From: Melieria omissa | Lineage: Eukaryota; Arthropoda; Insecta; Diptera; Ulidiidae | DNA: 64,000 bases | Reading direction: 5' to 3' | NCBI GenBank assembly: GCA_963971225.1 | Contig: OZ020268.1 | Location: forward strand, 52,316,404 to 52,380,403 | In this document: piece after piece, positions 51,228 to 60,526 of the stretch | Layout of the letters: the number at the start of each line of letters is the position of its first letter | How positions within the stretch are numbered: position 1 is the first letter of the stretch | Position numbers and translations under genes: made by a program | The notes under the pieces: generated by a model | Seen by the model: the letters and a program-made list of their open reading frames with translations, nothing else | Databases searched by the model: none | What the model was told of the DNA's origin: nothing

Positions 51228-51725
51228 CAATGGAAGTTGATCCTTAACTGATGCAAGGTATAAATCATCCACAGTATAAATCATCCTTTGGACAACAAGA
51301 ATATAGATACGGTCCACATAGTCGGGAGGAAAGGCCAATAAGCGGAAGTGTGCAACAATCGGCGCAGCCACCTAATAAATACCAAAGAATAAACCAAATA
51401 CAGGAGAATAATTTTTTAGGGGAAAATTAACCCTGCCATATATTTTTAAATACGACAGGGCTGTTAGAAAAAAATTCAAAATTTTAATAGATACCGGAGC
51501 AACGAGTAGTTAAAAAAATCGGGATAAATTGTATAAAATCGGGAATATACTTAAATAGGAACGAATTACCAATATATAAAAGGGTTAAAACCATAAATGG
51601 TTTTACGATAATCAAATATTTTCATAAAATCTATTTATTTGGAGTCGAGCAGATATTTTGAAATTGAATTTGAAATTGATAATTTAGAAGCCGATTTGCC
51701 TTTGGGATATAAGTTTGTTGCGACG
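51228..51725 (+). pseudogene. Errantivirus B gag-protease junction relic
   Basis: A decayed frame contains IPMEVDP, then after a TAA a tail ending QENNFLGEN, which parallels the Gag end of errantivirus C. The slippery heptamer TTTTTTA is retained at 51412-51418. In the pol register LPYIFKYDR and KILIDTGATSS (protease active site, near 51480) follow, and then eroded protease sequence with stops to about 51725. Everything upstream in gag and downstream in pol has been lost. It attaches to the LTR and leader at 37076-37697 across the copia insertion. The link is inferred from the copia duplication and the errantivirus nature of both sides. Confidence 0.65.
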
Positions 51726-52011
51726 TGAAGTACTTCCTAAAGTTAAATTTGGCAGCACTGAATTTGGCATCTCTATTTACTACTATTCACAATTGTTACT
51801 CATTGGTACTTATCTCTTTCCCTTTTGTCCTGTACGAATTGAATGAAACGAAAATAAAGAACATTTCACTTCCGATCTGACCATACACACGAGTGCACAT
51901 TATTCAGCCAAGTGGAAGGAAGGGCCAACAAATATATATTTCATCACTAAAAATCTTGAGGACTGAAAAGGCCCAGCCCCCCTTAAAACAAAGTTTTTAC
52001 AAAAATTAAAT
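51726..52011. other. Unassigned interval left of gypsy E
   Basis: AT-rich, with an AATAAAG word near 51860 and no ORF. It might be an eroded LTR end. It is the sequence into which gypsy E inserted (AAAT duplication at 52008-52011). Confidence 0.4.
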
Positions 52012-52235
52012 TGTAGTGTATTGGTGGAGGTGGTGCCATGGTGAATGCAACCCTGTTGTGGTTGGGCTTGTCAAGCAGTGTGGCAACTCGGGCTTGCAGC
52101 TAAGTTCATGCTGGTCCTTTACCTTTTACTTTTACTTGTGACGCCATTGTTAGAACACGCAAATAAAGTTTGTCTTAAAAGTTTACACAGTTGTTTATAT
52201 CAAAAGGACTTAAATCCATCCCAGTGCTCATTACA
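52012..52235 (+). repeat. 5' LTR of gypsy E
   Basis: A 224-bp direct repeat of 57077-57300 with no difference seen. AATAAAG lies near 52162. A G/T-rich first half contrasts with an AT-rich second half. Confidence 0.93.
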
Positions 52236-52238
52236 ACG

Positions 52239-52250
52239 TCAAGTGTGGGG
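52239..52250 (+). promoter_or_regulatory. Probable primer-binding site of gypsy E
   Basis: TCAAGTGTGGGG lies three bases after the LTR and recurs in gypsy A at 25797-25808, the only conserved leader word between them. The tRNA was not identified, and the usual TGG start is absent. Confidence 0.55.
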
Positions 52251-52300
52251 TTCGAGCAGGAATTTTTTTTCTATCTAAGTTCTAAAGTTATTGTGGTTCA

Positions 52301-55300
52301 ATGGCGAACAAATTAACGCGCAATGCGGTTATTGCTGCACTACGGGCTGCGGGAGCTGAATTCGAGGAAGACGCCACGATGGTTCAGTTGCGGACAGTGT
52401 ATGAACAAGCGGTAGCAGGTCGTGTCGGAGGTAGCGGAAGAGCGGCCAGAGCGGATAGCGAGCCTGATGTTCCGCTGAATCAACAGATGCCAGATGCCAG
52501 CCAGAGTGTGCAGACGACTAGACGACAGATGCCAGGGGCCAGCCAGAGGGAGCGACCCATGAATGGGCCAGATACAGAAGATGATACAGTTGATGCAGGG
52601 AGTGTGGTGAATGTGACCAGTACTGAGGCTGAAGAGGCTGAGTTAGATCGGCAGTTGGCGATCATGCGCAAGAAACGTGAGCTTGTCCAGCTGCAGCGTG
52701 AGTTGAACGAGTTCGAGAGTCGTAGAATCGACCTGGGTGTACTGGACGCGATGATGAGCAAATTTGATGGTTCGGAGTTGCAGGACGTTAGCAAATGGTT
52801 GGCCGACTTGGAGAATGTGTTCGAGAGTTTCCAGTACAGTGAGCGAGACCAGCTGGTTGCCGCACGACATCTGATAACTGGGCAAGCGAAGCGGTTCGCG
52901 GACATAACTCGTGTTCGCAGCTATGGTGAGCTAAGGATGGCTTTGATGACTGAATACTGTCGTATATTCACGGTTCGAGATGTGCTGCAACAGTTACGTG
53001 CCCGTGTCCTGAGACCAGACGAAACACCACGACAATATATTGTTGAGATGCAGTACATTGCCAGCCGCGCCGATGTGTCAGAAACGGACCTAATCGACAT
53101 TATCATCGAGGGGCTTAACGACGATACGAATATGGTTTCGATGCTGTACAGTGCCACTTCCTTGCGTGAATTGAAGGGGTTGATGGAGCGTTACGAGAAG
53201 AAGCGTCGGGCAGCTGCGCCAGTGGTTGTGCCGAAGATCAGTGTCATGTCGGGTGCCGTGCCTAGGCCGAGGTCGTATACAACAGTGCCAGTTGCTAACA
53301 CAGCTGCAAAAGTCACGGATTTGTCGGCCGTCAGGTGTTACAACTGTTTTCAATATGGGCACTATCAAAGTGCGTGCGGGGCCCCGCGACGCCCACCGAA
53401 CTCGTGTTTCATATGCCATGAAGTAGGCCACATGCGCCAGCAGTGCCCACGTCGTAGTCGGATGCAGAATACAACACTAAACCAGACGCAAACACGGATG
53501 CCAGCCGTACCGAAACAACAGCAGCCAGTAGCAGAGGTCGAGGAGTGGGAGGCAGGGACGCCATTGACGGAGGTAGAGGAGGTCCGACGTTTAGCCCGAC
53601 AGCTGAAACACCGAAATCTTGTAAGTGTTGCCTTTTTGAAACAGAATAAGTGCACTGAATTAATTCCGTGTTTTGCTTTATTTGATAATGGCAGTCCGAC
53701 TAGTTTCGTGAAGCGTTCTCTTGTGCCATTTGAAGTGACGGGTGAATTGACTGTGACAGAGTATCGGGGGATGGGAAATATGAATTTAAGTACGTACGGC
53801 CTTGTGACTTGTAAAATTGTGTTTGATAACCGTAAATTTGACCATAATTTGTTTGTTTTGCCAGATGAAGAGGCAGTGGTGCCCCTACTTTTTGGACGCG
53901 ATTTACTTAAGGCAATGAATATAAGCCTGTGCCAAATGGACACAGTGAGATATAGTAGACGTACTCTGCTGGAGATTAATAATGCCAATAAAAATGAAGT
54001 TCCGTTGAATATCAGTGCACTTAAGTTGTTTAATTTATTAAAGAGTCCAGTAGTTAAGATAACAGAGGTTCCAAACAGAGTTAAGTTATTGAAATCAGAT
54101 GATAAGTGTGGCAAGTCAGAAATTAATTCAGTTAATGCAGAGGTAAATGTAATTGGTGATTCGAATTTGTGTGAAACTCGACTTGAGTCGTGTATCGGAG
54201 TTGTAAATTTAGTTGGAACAGAAGACTTGAATTTGTATGATGAAGTAATATTGATGGTAGGTGCAACTGAGATGGATGAAATTGGTGATCTAATTGATGT
54301 GGACGAAAATTTGTCTATAACAGATGCAGATGCTTTGAAATCAGTTGTTTTTGAGAACTATTTGAAAATGAAGAACAAGGGGGGGAAGTTGAGTGGCTAT
54401 TGCATGAAAATTCAGTTGAAGAGTGATGCGCCGGTGTACAGTGGTCCGCGCCGGTTGTCATATAGGGAAAAGACAGAAGTACAGAAGACAATTGATGATT
54501 TGTTGGCTCAGGGCATTATTCAGCCAAGTGCGTCTCCATACGCGTCTCCGATTGTGTTAGTGCGGAAGAAGAACGGTGAATTGAGAATGTGTGTTGACTA
54601 TCGGGCGTTGAATAAGTTGACTGTCAGAGATCATTATCCGTTGCCGTTAGTTGAGGATTGTATTGAATATTTGGGTGGGAAGAGTTTCTTCAGTACGTTG
54701 GACTTGAGGAATGGGTTTCACCAGGTGCCGATGCATGAGGAATCGATACCGATAACTGCGTTTGTGACTCCGATGGGACAGTATGAGTATCGGTTTATGC
54801 CATTTGGTTTGACTAATGCTCCACCAGTGTTCCAGCGGTTTATTAATTTAGTGTTGCGGCCGTTGATTGATGCGAAGAGGATTGTGGTGTATTTAGATGA
54901 TATTAACATTGCCACGAAGACTATTGAGGAACATTATGTGGTTTTGGCAGAAGTTTTGAAATTATTGTCAGGGGCTGGATTGTGCTTGAATCTGAAGAAG
55001 TGCAAATTTGCATATAGAGAATTGAAGTATTTAGGCTACTGTGTGAGTGAACGGGGGATTCGTCCGAATGAAGATCATTTGGTAGCGATAAAGAATTACG
55101 CAGTACCTACCAACATAAAGGAGGTGCAGAGGGCGGTGGGTCTTTTTTCATATTTTAGACGATTTGTGTATAATTTTTCTCAGATTGCGCGCCCATTGAG
55201 TTATTTGACGCGAAAAGGTGTAAAGTTTGAATGGACAGAAGAGTGTAGGAATGCGTTTGAGACCTTGAAATCTAAATTGACTGAGCCCCCTGTACTGTGT

Positions 55301-57037
55301 GTCTTTGATTCAGGGCGGGAGACAGAGTTGCATACGGATGCAAGTTCGCGAGGGTATGGTGCTATACTGTTACAGAAGCAAGATGACGGCAGGTTTCACC
55401 CAGTGGCATTTTATTCGAAAACAACGACGGATCCGGAGTCGCGTTATCATAGCTTTGAGTTGGAAACATTGGCAATTGTGAATGCATTGGAAAGATTCCG
55501 GACTATGTTGGATGGAATTCCGTTTGTAGTTGTGACTGATTGCAACTCTTTGGTCTTGACATTGGAGAAGAAAACAATTAATCCAAGAATTGCCAGATGG
55601 ACATTGGGTCTCGCCGGGTTTGATTTTTCAGTTCGACACCGAAAGGGTGAACAGATGCAGCATGTTGATGCATTGAGCCGGTTGTCAGCTGTGTGTAGTA
55701 TTGAGGAGAATGAGGTTGATTTGAACATTCAGATTATACAGACGCGTGATCCTGTGATTCATAAACTGCGGGAAGAATTAGAGCAAGGGGAAGTGCCAGG
55801 ATATGAGTTGGAGAATGGGTTAGTCTTTCGTGTCAGTGGTCAGAATCGACAGTTGTATGTGCCGGGTGAGATGGAAGAGAACATTATGCGATTGATACAT
55901 GAGAAATATGGTCATTTGGGTATTGAGAAATGTGCAAATCAGATTCGGAAGCATTATTGGTTTCCCCGTATGCGCGAAAAGCTGAATGTGTTCATCAGAA
56001 ATTGTTTGAAGTGCATTTATTATTCGACGTCGCCTAGAAGCAATGAGCGTAATATATATAGTATTCCAAAGAAGCCAGAACCGTTCGATACAGTGCACAT
56101 TGACCATTTCGGGCCATTGGAGAGTGTGAACTCAAAGCATAAACATGTGTTTGTGGTGATTGATGCTTTCACAAAATTTGTCAAAATGTATGCTACGAAT
56201 AGTAGTGCGAAAGAATCGATTTGTGCGTTGAAGAGATATTTTGTTGAATACAGTCGTCCCAGAAGAATCATAGATGATCGGGGCACAGCTTTTACGTCAT
56301 CGGAGTTTAGGGATTTTTGCGGGAACAATAACATTGTACATGTTTTGAATGCGGTAGCTTCGCCACAGTCGAATGGTCAGGTTGAGAGGGTGAATCGGGT
56401 GTTGAAAGCAATATTGGCCAAAACGACTGACCCTATAAACCATGTAGATTGGAAACAGAAACTGACGGATGTCGAGTTTGCAATGAATAATACTGTACAC
56501 TGTGCCACAAAGACGACCCCTAGTAAGCTGCTTTTTGGCGTTGAGCAGCGCGGCAAAGTAGTTGATGAATTGACGGAGTATTTGCATGATGTGTATTCAA
56601 GAGAAGAAGTTAATTTGTCCGAAATAAGGGAGCAGGCAGAGCTTGCAATACAGAAGTCTCAGTTGTACAATCAGAAATATTACGAGAGGAGCCATAGGCC
56701 AGCGAAACAATTTGAACCAGGAGATTTAGTTGTGGTTAAAAATGTAGACACTACGGTAGGGAAGAATAAGAAGCTAATTCAGAAGTACAGAGGCCCTTAT
56801 GTAGTTCGTAAGCAATTAGGTCATGATCGTTATGTTGTTACGGATGTTGAAAATTGTCAGGTTACTCAGATGCCATATGACAATGTAATTGATTCGTCTA
56901 GAATGAAGAAATGGTTGGAACCTCGAGGTAGGCCAGTTGAAACGGACTCAGAAGGCAACACAGATGGTGATAATTTAAGTGATGAATGTACAGATTATGA
57001 ATTTTTAGATGATAAGCTAGAAGAAGATTCATTGTAA
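52301..57037 (+). CDS. gag-pol: Gypsy E gag-pol polyprotein, complete
   Basis: ATG 52301 to TAA 57037, 1578 residues, uninterrupted. A SAP/HeH-like start (KLTRNAVIAALRAAGAEFEE, ~4-23, to ~38) is followed by a disordered linker, a coiled-coil-like Arg/Glu/Leu helix (~108-140), capsid (~145-300) and two zinc knuckles, CYNCFQYGHYQSAC and CFICHEVGHMRQQC (~346-385). Protease has FDNGS (Asp ~462), RT YLDDINIAT (Tyr ~864) and RNase H HTDASS. Integrase has an H2C2 region ending CLKC, Asp ~1268 (HIDHFGPL), Asp ~1326 (DDRGTAF) and Glu ~1362 (GQVERVN), spacing 35, then KYRGPYVVRK. Gag and Pol share one frame. The protease Asn in place of Ser/Thr is unusual. Confidence 0.94.
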   Translation: MANKLTRNAVIAALRAAGAEFEEDATMVQLRTVYEQAVAGRVGGSGRAARADSEPDVPLNQQMPDASQSVQTTRRQMPGASQRERPMNGPDTEDDTVDAGSVVNVTSTEAEEAELDRQLAIMRKKRELVQLQRELNEFESRRIDLGVLDAMMSKFDGSELQDVSKWLADLENVFESFQYSERDQLVAARHLITGQAKRFADITRVRSYGELRMALMTEYCRIFTVRDVLQQLRARVLRPDETPRQYIVEMQYIASRADVSETDLIDIIIEGLNDDTNMVSMLYSATSLRELKGLMERYEKKRRAAAPVVVPKISVMSGAVPRPRSYTTVPVANTAAKVTDLSAVRCYNCFQYGHYQSACGAPRRPPNSCFICHEVGHMRQQCPRRSRMQNTTLNQTQTRMPAVPKQQQPVAEVEEWEAGTPLTEVEEVRRLARQLKHRNLVSVAFLKQNKCTELIPCFALFDNGSPTSFVKRSLVPFEVTGELTVTEYRGMGNMNLSTYGLVTCKIVFDNRKFDHNLFVLPDEEAVVPLLFGRDLLKAMNISLCQMDTVRYSRRTLLEINNANKNEVPLNISALKLFNLLKSPVVKITEVPNRVKLLKSDDKCGKSEINSVNAEVNVIGDSNLCETRLESCIGVVNLVGTEDLNLYDEVILMVGATEMDEIGDLIDVDENLSITDADALKSVVFENYLKMKNKGGKLSGYCMKIQLKSDAPVYSGPRRLSYREKTEVQKTIDDLLAQGIIQPSASPYASPIVLVRKKNGELRMCVDYRALNKLTVRDHYPLPLVEDCIEYLGGKSFFSTLDLRNGFHQVPMHEESIPITAFVTPMGQYEYRFMPFGLTNAPPVFQRFINLVLRPLIDAKRIVVYLDDINIATKTIEEHYVVLAEVLKLLSGAGLCLNLKKCKFAYRELKYLGYCVSERGIRPNEDHLVAIKNYAVPTNIKEVQRAVGLFSYFRRFVYNFSQIARPLSYLTRKGVKFEWTEECRNAFETLKSKLTEPPVLCVFDSGRETELHTDASSRGYGAILLQKQDDGRFHPVAFYSKTTTDPESRYHSFELETLAIVNALERFRTMLDGIPFVVVTDCNSLVLTLEKKTINPRIARWTLGLAGFDFSVRHRKGEQMQHVDALSRLSAVCSIEENEVDLNIQIIQTRDPVIHKLREELEQGEVPGYELENGLVFRVSGQNRQLYVPGEMEENIMRLIHEKYGHLGIEKCANQIRKHYWFPRMREKLNVFIRNCLKCIYYSTSPRSNERNIYSIPKKPEPFDTVHIDHFGPLESVNSKHKHVFVVIDAFTKFVKMYATNSSAKESICALKRYFVEYSRPRRIIDDRGTAFTSSEFRDFCGNNNIVHVLNAVASPQSNGQVERVNRVLKAILAKTTDPINHVDWKQKLTDVEFAMNNTVHCATKTTPSKLLFGVEQRGKVVDELTEYLHDVYSREEVNLSEIREQAELAIQKSQLYNQKYYERSHRPAKQFEPGDLVVVKNVDTTVGKNKKLIQKYRGPYVVRKQLGHDRYVVTDVENCQVTQMPYDNVIDSSRMKKWLEPRGRPVETDSEGNTDGDNLSDECTDYEFLDDKLEEDSL

Positions 57038-57076
57038 AAGCAATCGAGGTCGATTGAATGTCAGGTTAGGCCGAGT

Positions 57077-57300
57077 TGTAGTGTATTGGTGGAGGTGGTG
57101 CCATGGTGAATGCAACCCTGTTGTGGTTGGGCTTGTCAAGCAGTGTGGCAACTCGGGCTTGCAGCTAAGTTCATGCTGGTCCTTTACCTTTTACTTTTAC
57201 TTGTGACGCCATTGTTAGAACACGCAAATAAAGTTTGTCTTAAAAGTTTACACAGTTGTTTATATCAAAAGGACTTAAATCCATCCCAGTGCTCATTACA
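57077..57300 (+). repeat. 3' LTR of gypsy E
   Basis: A 224-bp copy of the 5' LTR, identical by eye, followed by the AAAT duplication. Confidence 0.93.
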
Positions 57301-57304
57301 AAAT

Positions 57305-57805
57305 GCTGTTTTAGATTTAAGAAGAGGTTGCATGCTGATAAATGGAAATGAGGATGTGGCTCCGCCTAGTCGCCGGGCAAACAAGGTGGCAGCGTCGTTC
57401 CCGCGGGCACCAAAAATGTGCCGTTGGCAACGCCGTTGCCTCGGTATGCTCCTTTTGTGCTCATTCTTCGATAGTCAGTGAGACACAAGCCGCCGCCGGA
57501 TCAACACAAGTTGTGAACCGTGATCGAGAACGAAGGAATTGCCGCCACGCACAGTCACGCCGCCATATTGCCGTCACGCACAGTCCTGCCGCCAACGCCG
57601 AATTGCTGCCACGCACGATCAACGACAAAGGAGCGACGAGCCAACGCCAAATTGCCGCCACGCATAACCAGCGACGAGCCACGCCGCCACGCACTATTCT
57701 ATTAAAATAAACTTCCACTAATTTCAAATTAACGCCGCCCGCGTTTTAATTACATTTCCCACAGTTTCACAATTTTTTCCCGAGTGTCCACAACGAGTAC
57801 GCAGC
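57305..57805. other. GC-rich interval before the BEL relic, possibly its LTR
   Basis: From about 57490 the DNA has repeated words such as GCCGCCACGCAC and GACGAGCCA and an AATAAAC near 57707, then runs into the BEL gag start. This would fit a BEL/Pao 5' LTR and leader, but no second copy is in the window and I could not place ends or a primer site. 57305-57480 is unassigned. Confidence 0.4.
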
Positions 57806-58880
57806 ATGGAAGCACAAGGTGCTGCATCACAGCCAGTGGTTAGGACGGATGAAATCCTGGCTAATTTTGCGTCCATCCAGCAGGCAATTCAGGAGTTCAG
57901 AGAGGAGTCGGCGCGCAGTCGCACCGAGTTACAGGAGCTGCGCGGCCGACTCGACTTCGTCACTACAGCCGTGTCCAATCGGGCGTCACATAACGGGCCG
58001 CCACATGAGCCGCCATTTTTGACGCCGCAGCCAGAGTCTCAACCGCCGCAGCCGGAGTCTCAACTGCCGCTGAGACCGTTACCGGCGCCGACGCCGTACA
58101 TAGAAGACGCCGCCGTACGACTGTACCCGTTGCCACAGTTCGACGGCAAGCCGGAAGAATGGCCGTTATTTTTCGCGAACTTTCGCGATTCAACGAACGA
58201 GTGCGGCTACAACAACAAGCAGAATTTGATACGCCTGCATAAAGCGTTGCAGGGAGAAGCGAAACGTATAGTTGCTTCACTTTTGATTTTTCCAGATGAT
58301 GTTCTGAAATGATGAGCTGAAATTTCACGTCCGAAGGCCTGAGTTGTTAGTGCGCTCGCAGCTGGAGAAGATTGGGTCGTTCCCAATGATTTATGAGAGC
58401 CGACTGGAGCAGGTGCTGACCTTCGCGAACCATTTGCGAAACATCGTGGCGCTATTTAAGTCAGCGGGCTGCCACCACCAGCTAGTGAATTTTAGCCTCC
58501 TCGAGCAGCTAGTCGTGAAGTTGCCGCCATCGAAACAATACGACTGGTCGAAGTATGCGGCTAGTATTCTACCATACCCGACGGTGGAACATCTGGCGGA
58601 CTGGGTTGGTGAACTCGCCAGAGTGGTTAGCCTGATGCCGCGTGCCAGCCAGACACGTTCCAGCAATAACGTAGGTCGACAGCCAGTCCCAACTACATCC
58701 GGGCGCAGAGTGCTACATGCCCAAGAGAATCAATCAGCCAGCAATTCATGTGAGTATTGTGAGAATGACCACTGGCTCGCCGAGTGCCGCCAGTTCGCTG
58801 CTGCCAGCAGCAAGGAGAAGTGGGACACAATCAAGCGTCATCGTCTTTGCTTTGCGTGCTTGAAGAAGGGGCACAATTAA
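57806..58880 (+). pseudogene. gag: BEL/Pao Gag, frameshifted
   Basis: ATG 57806 opens a frame with an N-terminal helix rich in Glu/Arg, a Pro/Glu/Gln linker of repeated PQPESQ words (~75-90), and the BEL Gag core LPLPQFDGKPEEWPLFFANF (~108-130). Near 58305 the frame shifts, and the continuation (FHVRRPELLVRSQLEKIG) runs through the conserved core to zinc-finger motifs CEYCENDHWLAEC and CFACLKKGHN, ending at TAA 58878-58880. BEL Gag normally packages the RNA. The element cannot make an intact protein as read. Confidence 0.83.
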
Positions 58881-59636
58881 GCGAAGTGTAGGAAGCGACA
58901 GGCATGTGGTGTAAACGATTGCCAACGTTTGCATCGCCCCATTCTCCATGAGGATACAAGAGCACACAATCAGCCGCCGCCTGTGGAGGAGCCAGCGCAC
59001 GTGCTTAGCTGTCGTCAGCACAGACAACCAAGATACCTTTTCAAAATCTTTCCAGTGGTGTTGTCCGGTCCTGCTGGGAGACTTGAAGTCTACGCCATGG
59101 TGGATGAGGGCTCATCCGTATCGTTGCTGCAAGAGGGCGTCTCCAACGCTCTGGGTCTGAGGGGCCAAACGACGCCGTTGACGCTACAATGGTACGGGAG
59201 CAAAACCATCACAGAGAGGTCAAGGAAGGCCGTCGTTACAATTACTGCCGAAAATGCTACCTTCGACGTGGCCGTGCGAACGGTAACCAATTTGGACCTA
59301 CCCACTCAGATATTCCGCAAGGAGGACTATAAGCATTTGACAACGCTGCCGGTCGTCAACTATACGCACGTTAAGCCGACGCTGCTCATAGGCTTGGAAA
59401 TTGTTTCCTCGCAACTCCATCAGAGTCGATTGAGGCCGGCGAGGATCAACCTGTCGCCATCTTTACCAAGTTGGGGTGGATCGTTTACGGGCCATTGGGC
59501 ACTTATCCAGAAACAGGACCGCGCGAGTTACGTGGCCGTTGCCGTTACCGCCAACGTCAACGCCACCAGACTACCCCAAGGGCTTAGCAATAGATTGGTC
59601 AGCATAAAACTCGCTACAAAGCAAGCCGACCAATAA
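58881..59636 (+). pseudogene. BEL/Pao protease region
   Basis: The frame continues past the stop with a Cys/His finger remnant (CGVNDCQRLHRPILH), then the BEL aspartic protease AMVDEGSSVSLL (BEL/Pao proteases commonly have D-E-G in place of D-T/S-G) and VKPTLLIGLE near 59390. A shift near 59400 moves the conserved end (IFTKLGWIVYGPLG) into another frame. Nothing of RT follows. The open frame to 59636 beyond the shift is not the native protein. Confidence 0.75.
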
Positions 59637-59679
59637 AACAAACACTTGACCGATGTCAATCAACCCGGAATCACTTTTG

Positions 59680-60137
59680 AGTTTTTCCGTTGCAACCATA
59701 AATTCGGTCAAGCGATCATTTTTCGTAAACACACTGAAGTGCTGTTACAGCGAAGAACTTGTTGCAACCATAAATTCGGTCAAACGATCATCTTTCCATA
59801 AACACACTTAAGTGCTGTTACAGCGAAGAACGAATTGCGCCAATGTAGTACAAAGCGGCCAATCGCGGCGATCATGTTTCAATGGTCGTAAATTCGTTCA
59901 ATCGCTGTCACAACAAAAAACCAATTGCCCAAACATTTTCAATTTCTCTCTCCTCCATTCCCTTCGCCTTCTCGATGGTCATACTCCTAAATACATAAGA
60001 AATATTTTGTACATAGGAATAAGAGGTTAGCTTAAGACTATTTCAATAAAGAAAAATTATTCTGATTCCAACCCCGAAACTATTCGGACGTTTTAATTTT
60101 TGGCCTTAAGGTCTAAAGGAATAGAAGCAACCTAACT
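59680..60137 (+). repeat. Probable 5' LTR of errantivirus G
   Basis: The 3' end (CCTAACT at 60131-60137) is fixed by the primer site. The start at AGTTTTTCCG is chosen because AGTT...AACT termini are usual for errantiviruses, and it is uncertain. AATAAAG lies near 60046. A 72-bp tandem duplication (59689-59760, 59761-59832) begins GTTGCAACCATAAATTCGGT. Confidence 0.6.
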
Positions 60138-60152
60138 GGCGCAGTCGACGGC
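60137..60152 (+). promoter_or_regulatory. Primer-binding site of errantivirus G (tRNA-Ser-like)
   Basis: TGGCGCAGTCGACGGC follows the LTR. TGGCGCAGTCG is the start of the tRNA-Ser site described for 17.6 and 297. Confidence 0.85.
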
Positions 60153-60269
60153 GTCTTATCCAAAGATAAGACGAAAAGAACTATACAAATTAAACTTGTC
60201 CAAAGACAAGCCTAAACGCGAAAATTTAAACACGAAGTGCGAAGTGCAAATCTAGTGAACTGAAGTCAT

Positions 60270-60485
60270 ATGCAACCATCGGAAGAAAACTTTACAGCGG
60301 AAGCAGACATCGGGACATCATCTTTTAAACCCCTAGGCTACGAAGAGGAAGCCCATAGAGGACGCAACTACGGCGAGGAGGACGATACAGTAGACTACGC
60401 CGACTATTTTGAAGAACTGAGACACCGAGACAAGGCAAACAGTGGAAAAAAAAAAAAGAAAAGTGAAGAGCAGCGAAAAAAGTAA
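60270..60485 (+). CDS. Small acidic ORF before gag of errantivirus G
   Basis: ATG 60270 opens 71 codons, acidic first (GYEEEAH, YGEEDDTVDYADYFEEL) and Lys-rich at the end, stopping at 60483-60485. The gag frame is also open upstream of its ATG through a Lys/Glu-rich stretch, and A-runs lie between (about 60446-60480). A one-base indel there would fuse this ORF to Gag as an N-terminal extension. Alternatively it is an upstream ORF that lowers gag translation. No domain was recognised. Confidence 0.45.
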   Translation: MQPSEENFTAEADIGTSSFKPLGYEEEAHRGRNYGEEDDTVDYADYFEELRHRDKANSGKKKKKSEEQRKK

Positions 60486-60526
60486 AGAGCAGTGAAAAAC
60501 ATAAAGAGGAAAGGCAGCAAACAACG

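Larger units (their letters stand above)
37076..51725 (+). mobile_element. Errantivirus B relic, split by copia
   Basis: It starts with a 372-bp LTR (37076-37447, preceded by TGCA), a primer site and ~230 bp of leader, then is interrupted by copia (duplication AAAAA at 37693-37697 and 51006-51010). Beyond copia come 59-bp tandem repeats and the gag-protease junction. Everything after the protease region, including any 3' LTR, is missing. The Gag end and frameshift signal resemble errantivirus C. Confidence 0.7.
52012..57300 (+). mobile_element. Gypsy element E, intact
   Basis: A 5289-bp element with two 224-bp LTRs (52012-52235, 57077-57300) starting TGTAGTG and ending CATTACA, identical by eye, flanked by AAAT (52008-52011, 57301-57304). 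It has a 65-bp leader and a single complete gag-pol ORF. It is a sister family of gypsy A. It looks like one of the youngest insertions in the window. Confidence 0.94.
57806..59640 (+). mobile_element. BEL/Pao retrotransposon relic (gag and protease only)
   Basis: A plus-strand remnant with BEL-type Gag and protease but no RT, RNase H or integrase. It is truncated at its 3' side by or near the LTR of element G (about 59680). The coding region is split by a frameshift near 58305, a TAA at 58878-58880 and a frameshift near 59400. Confidence 0.8.
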
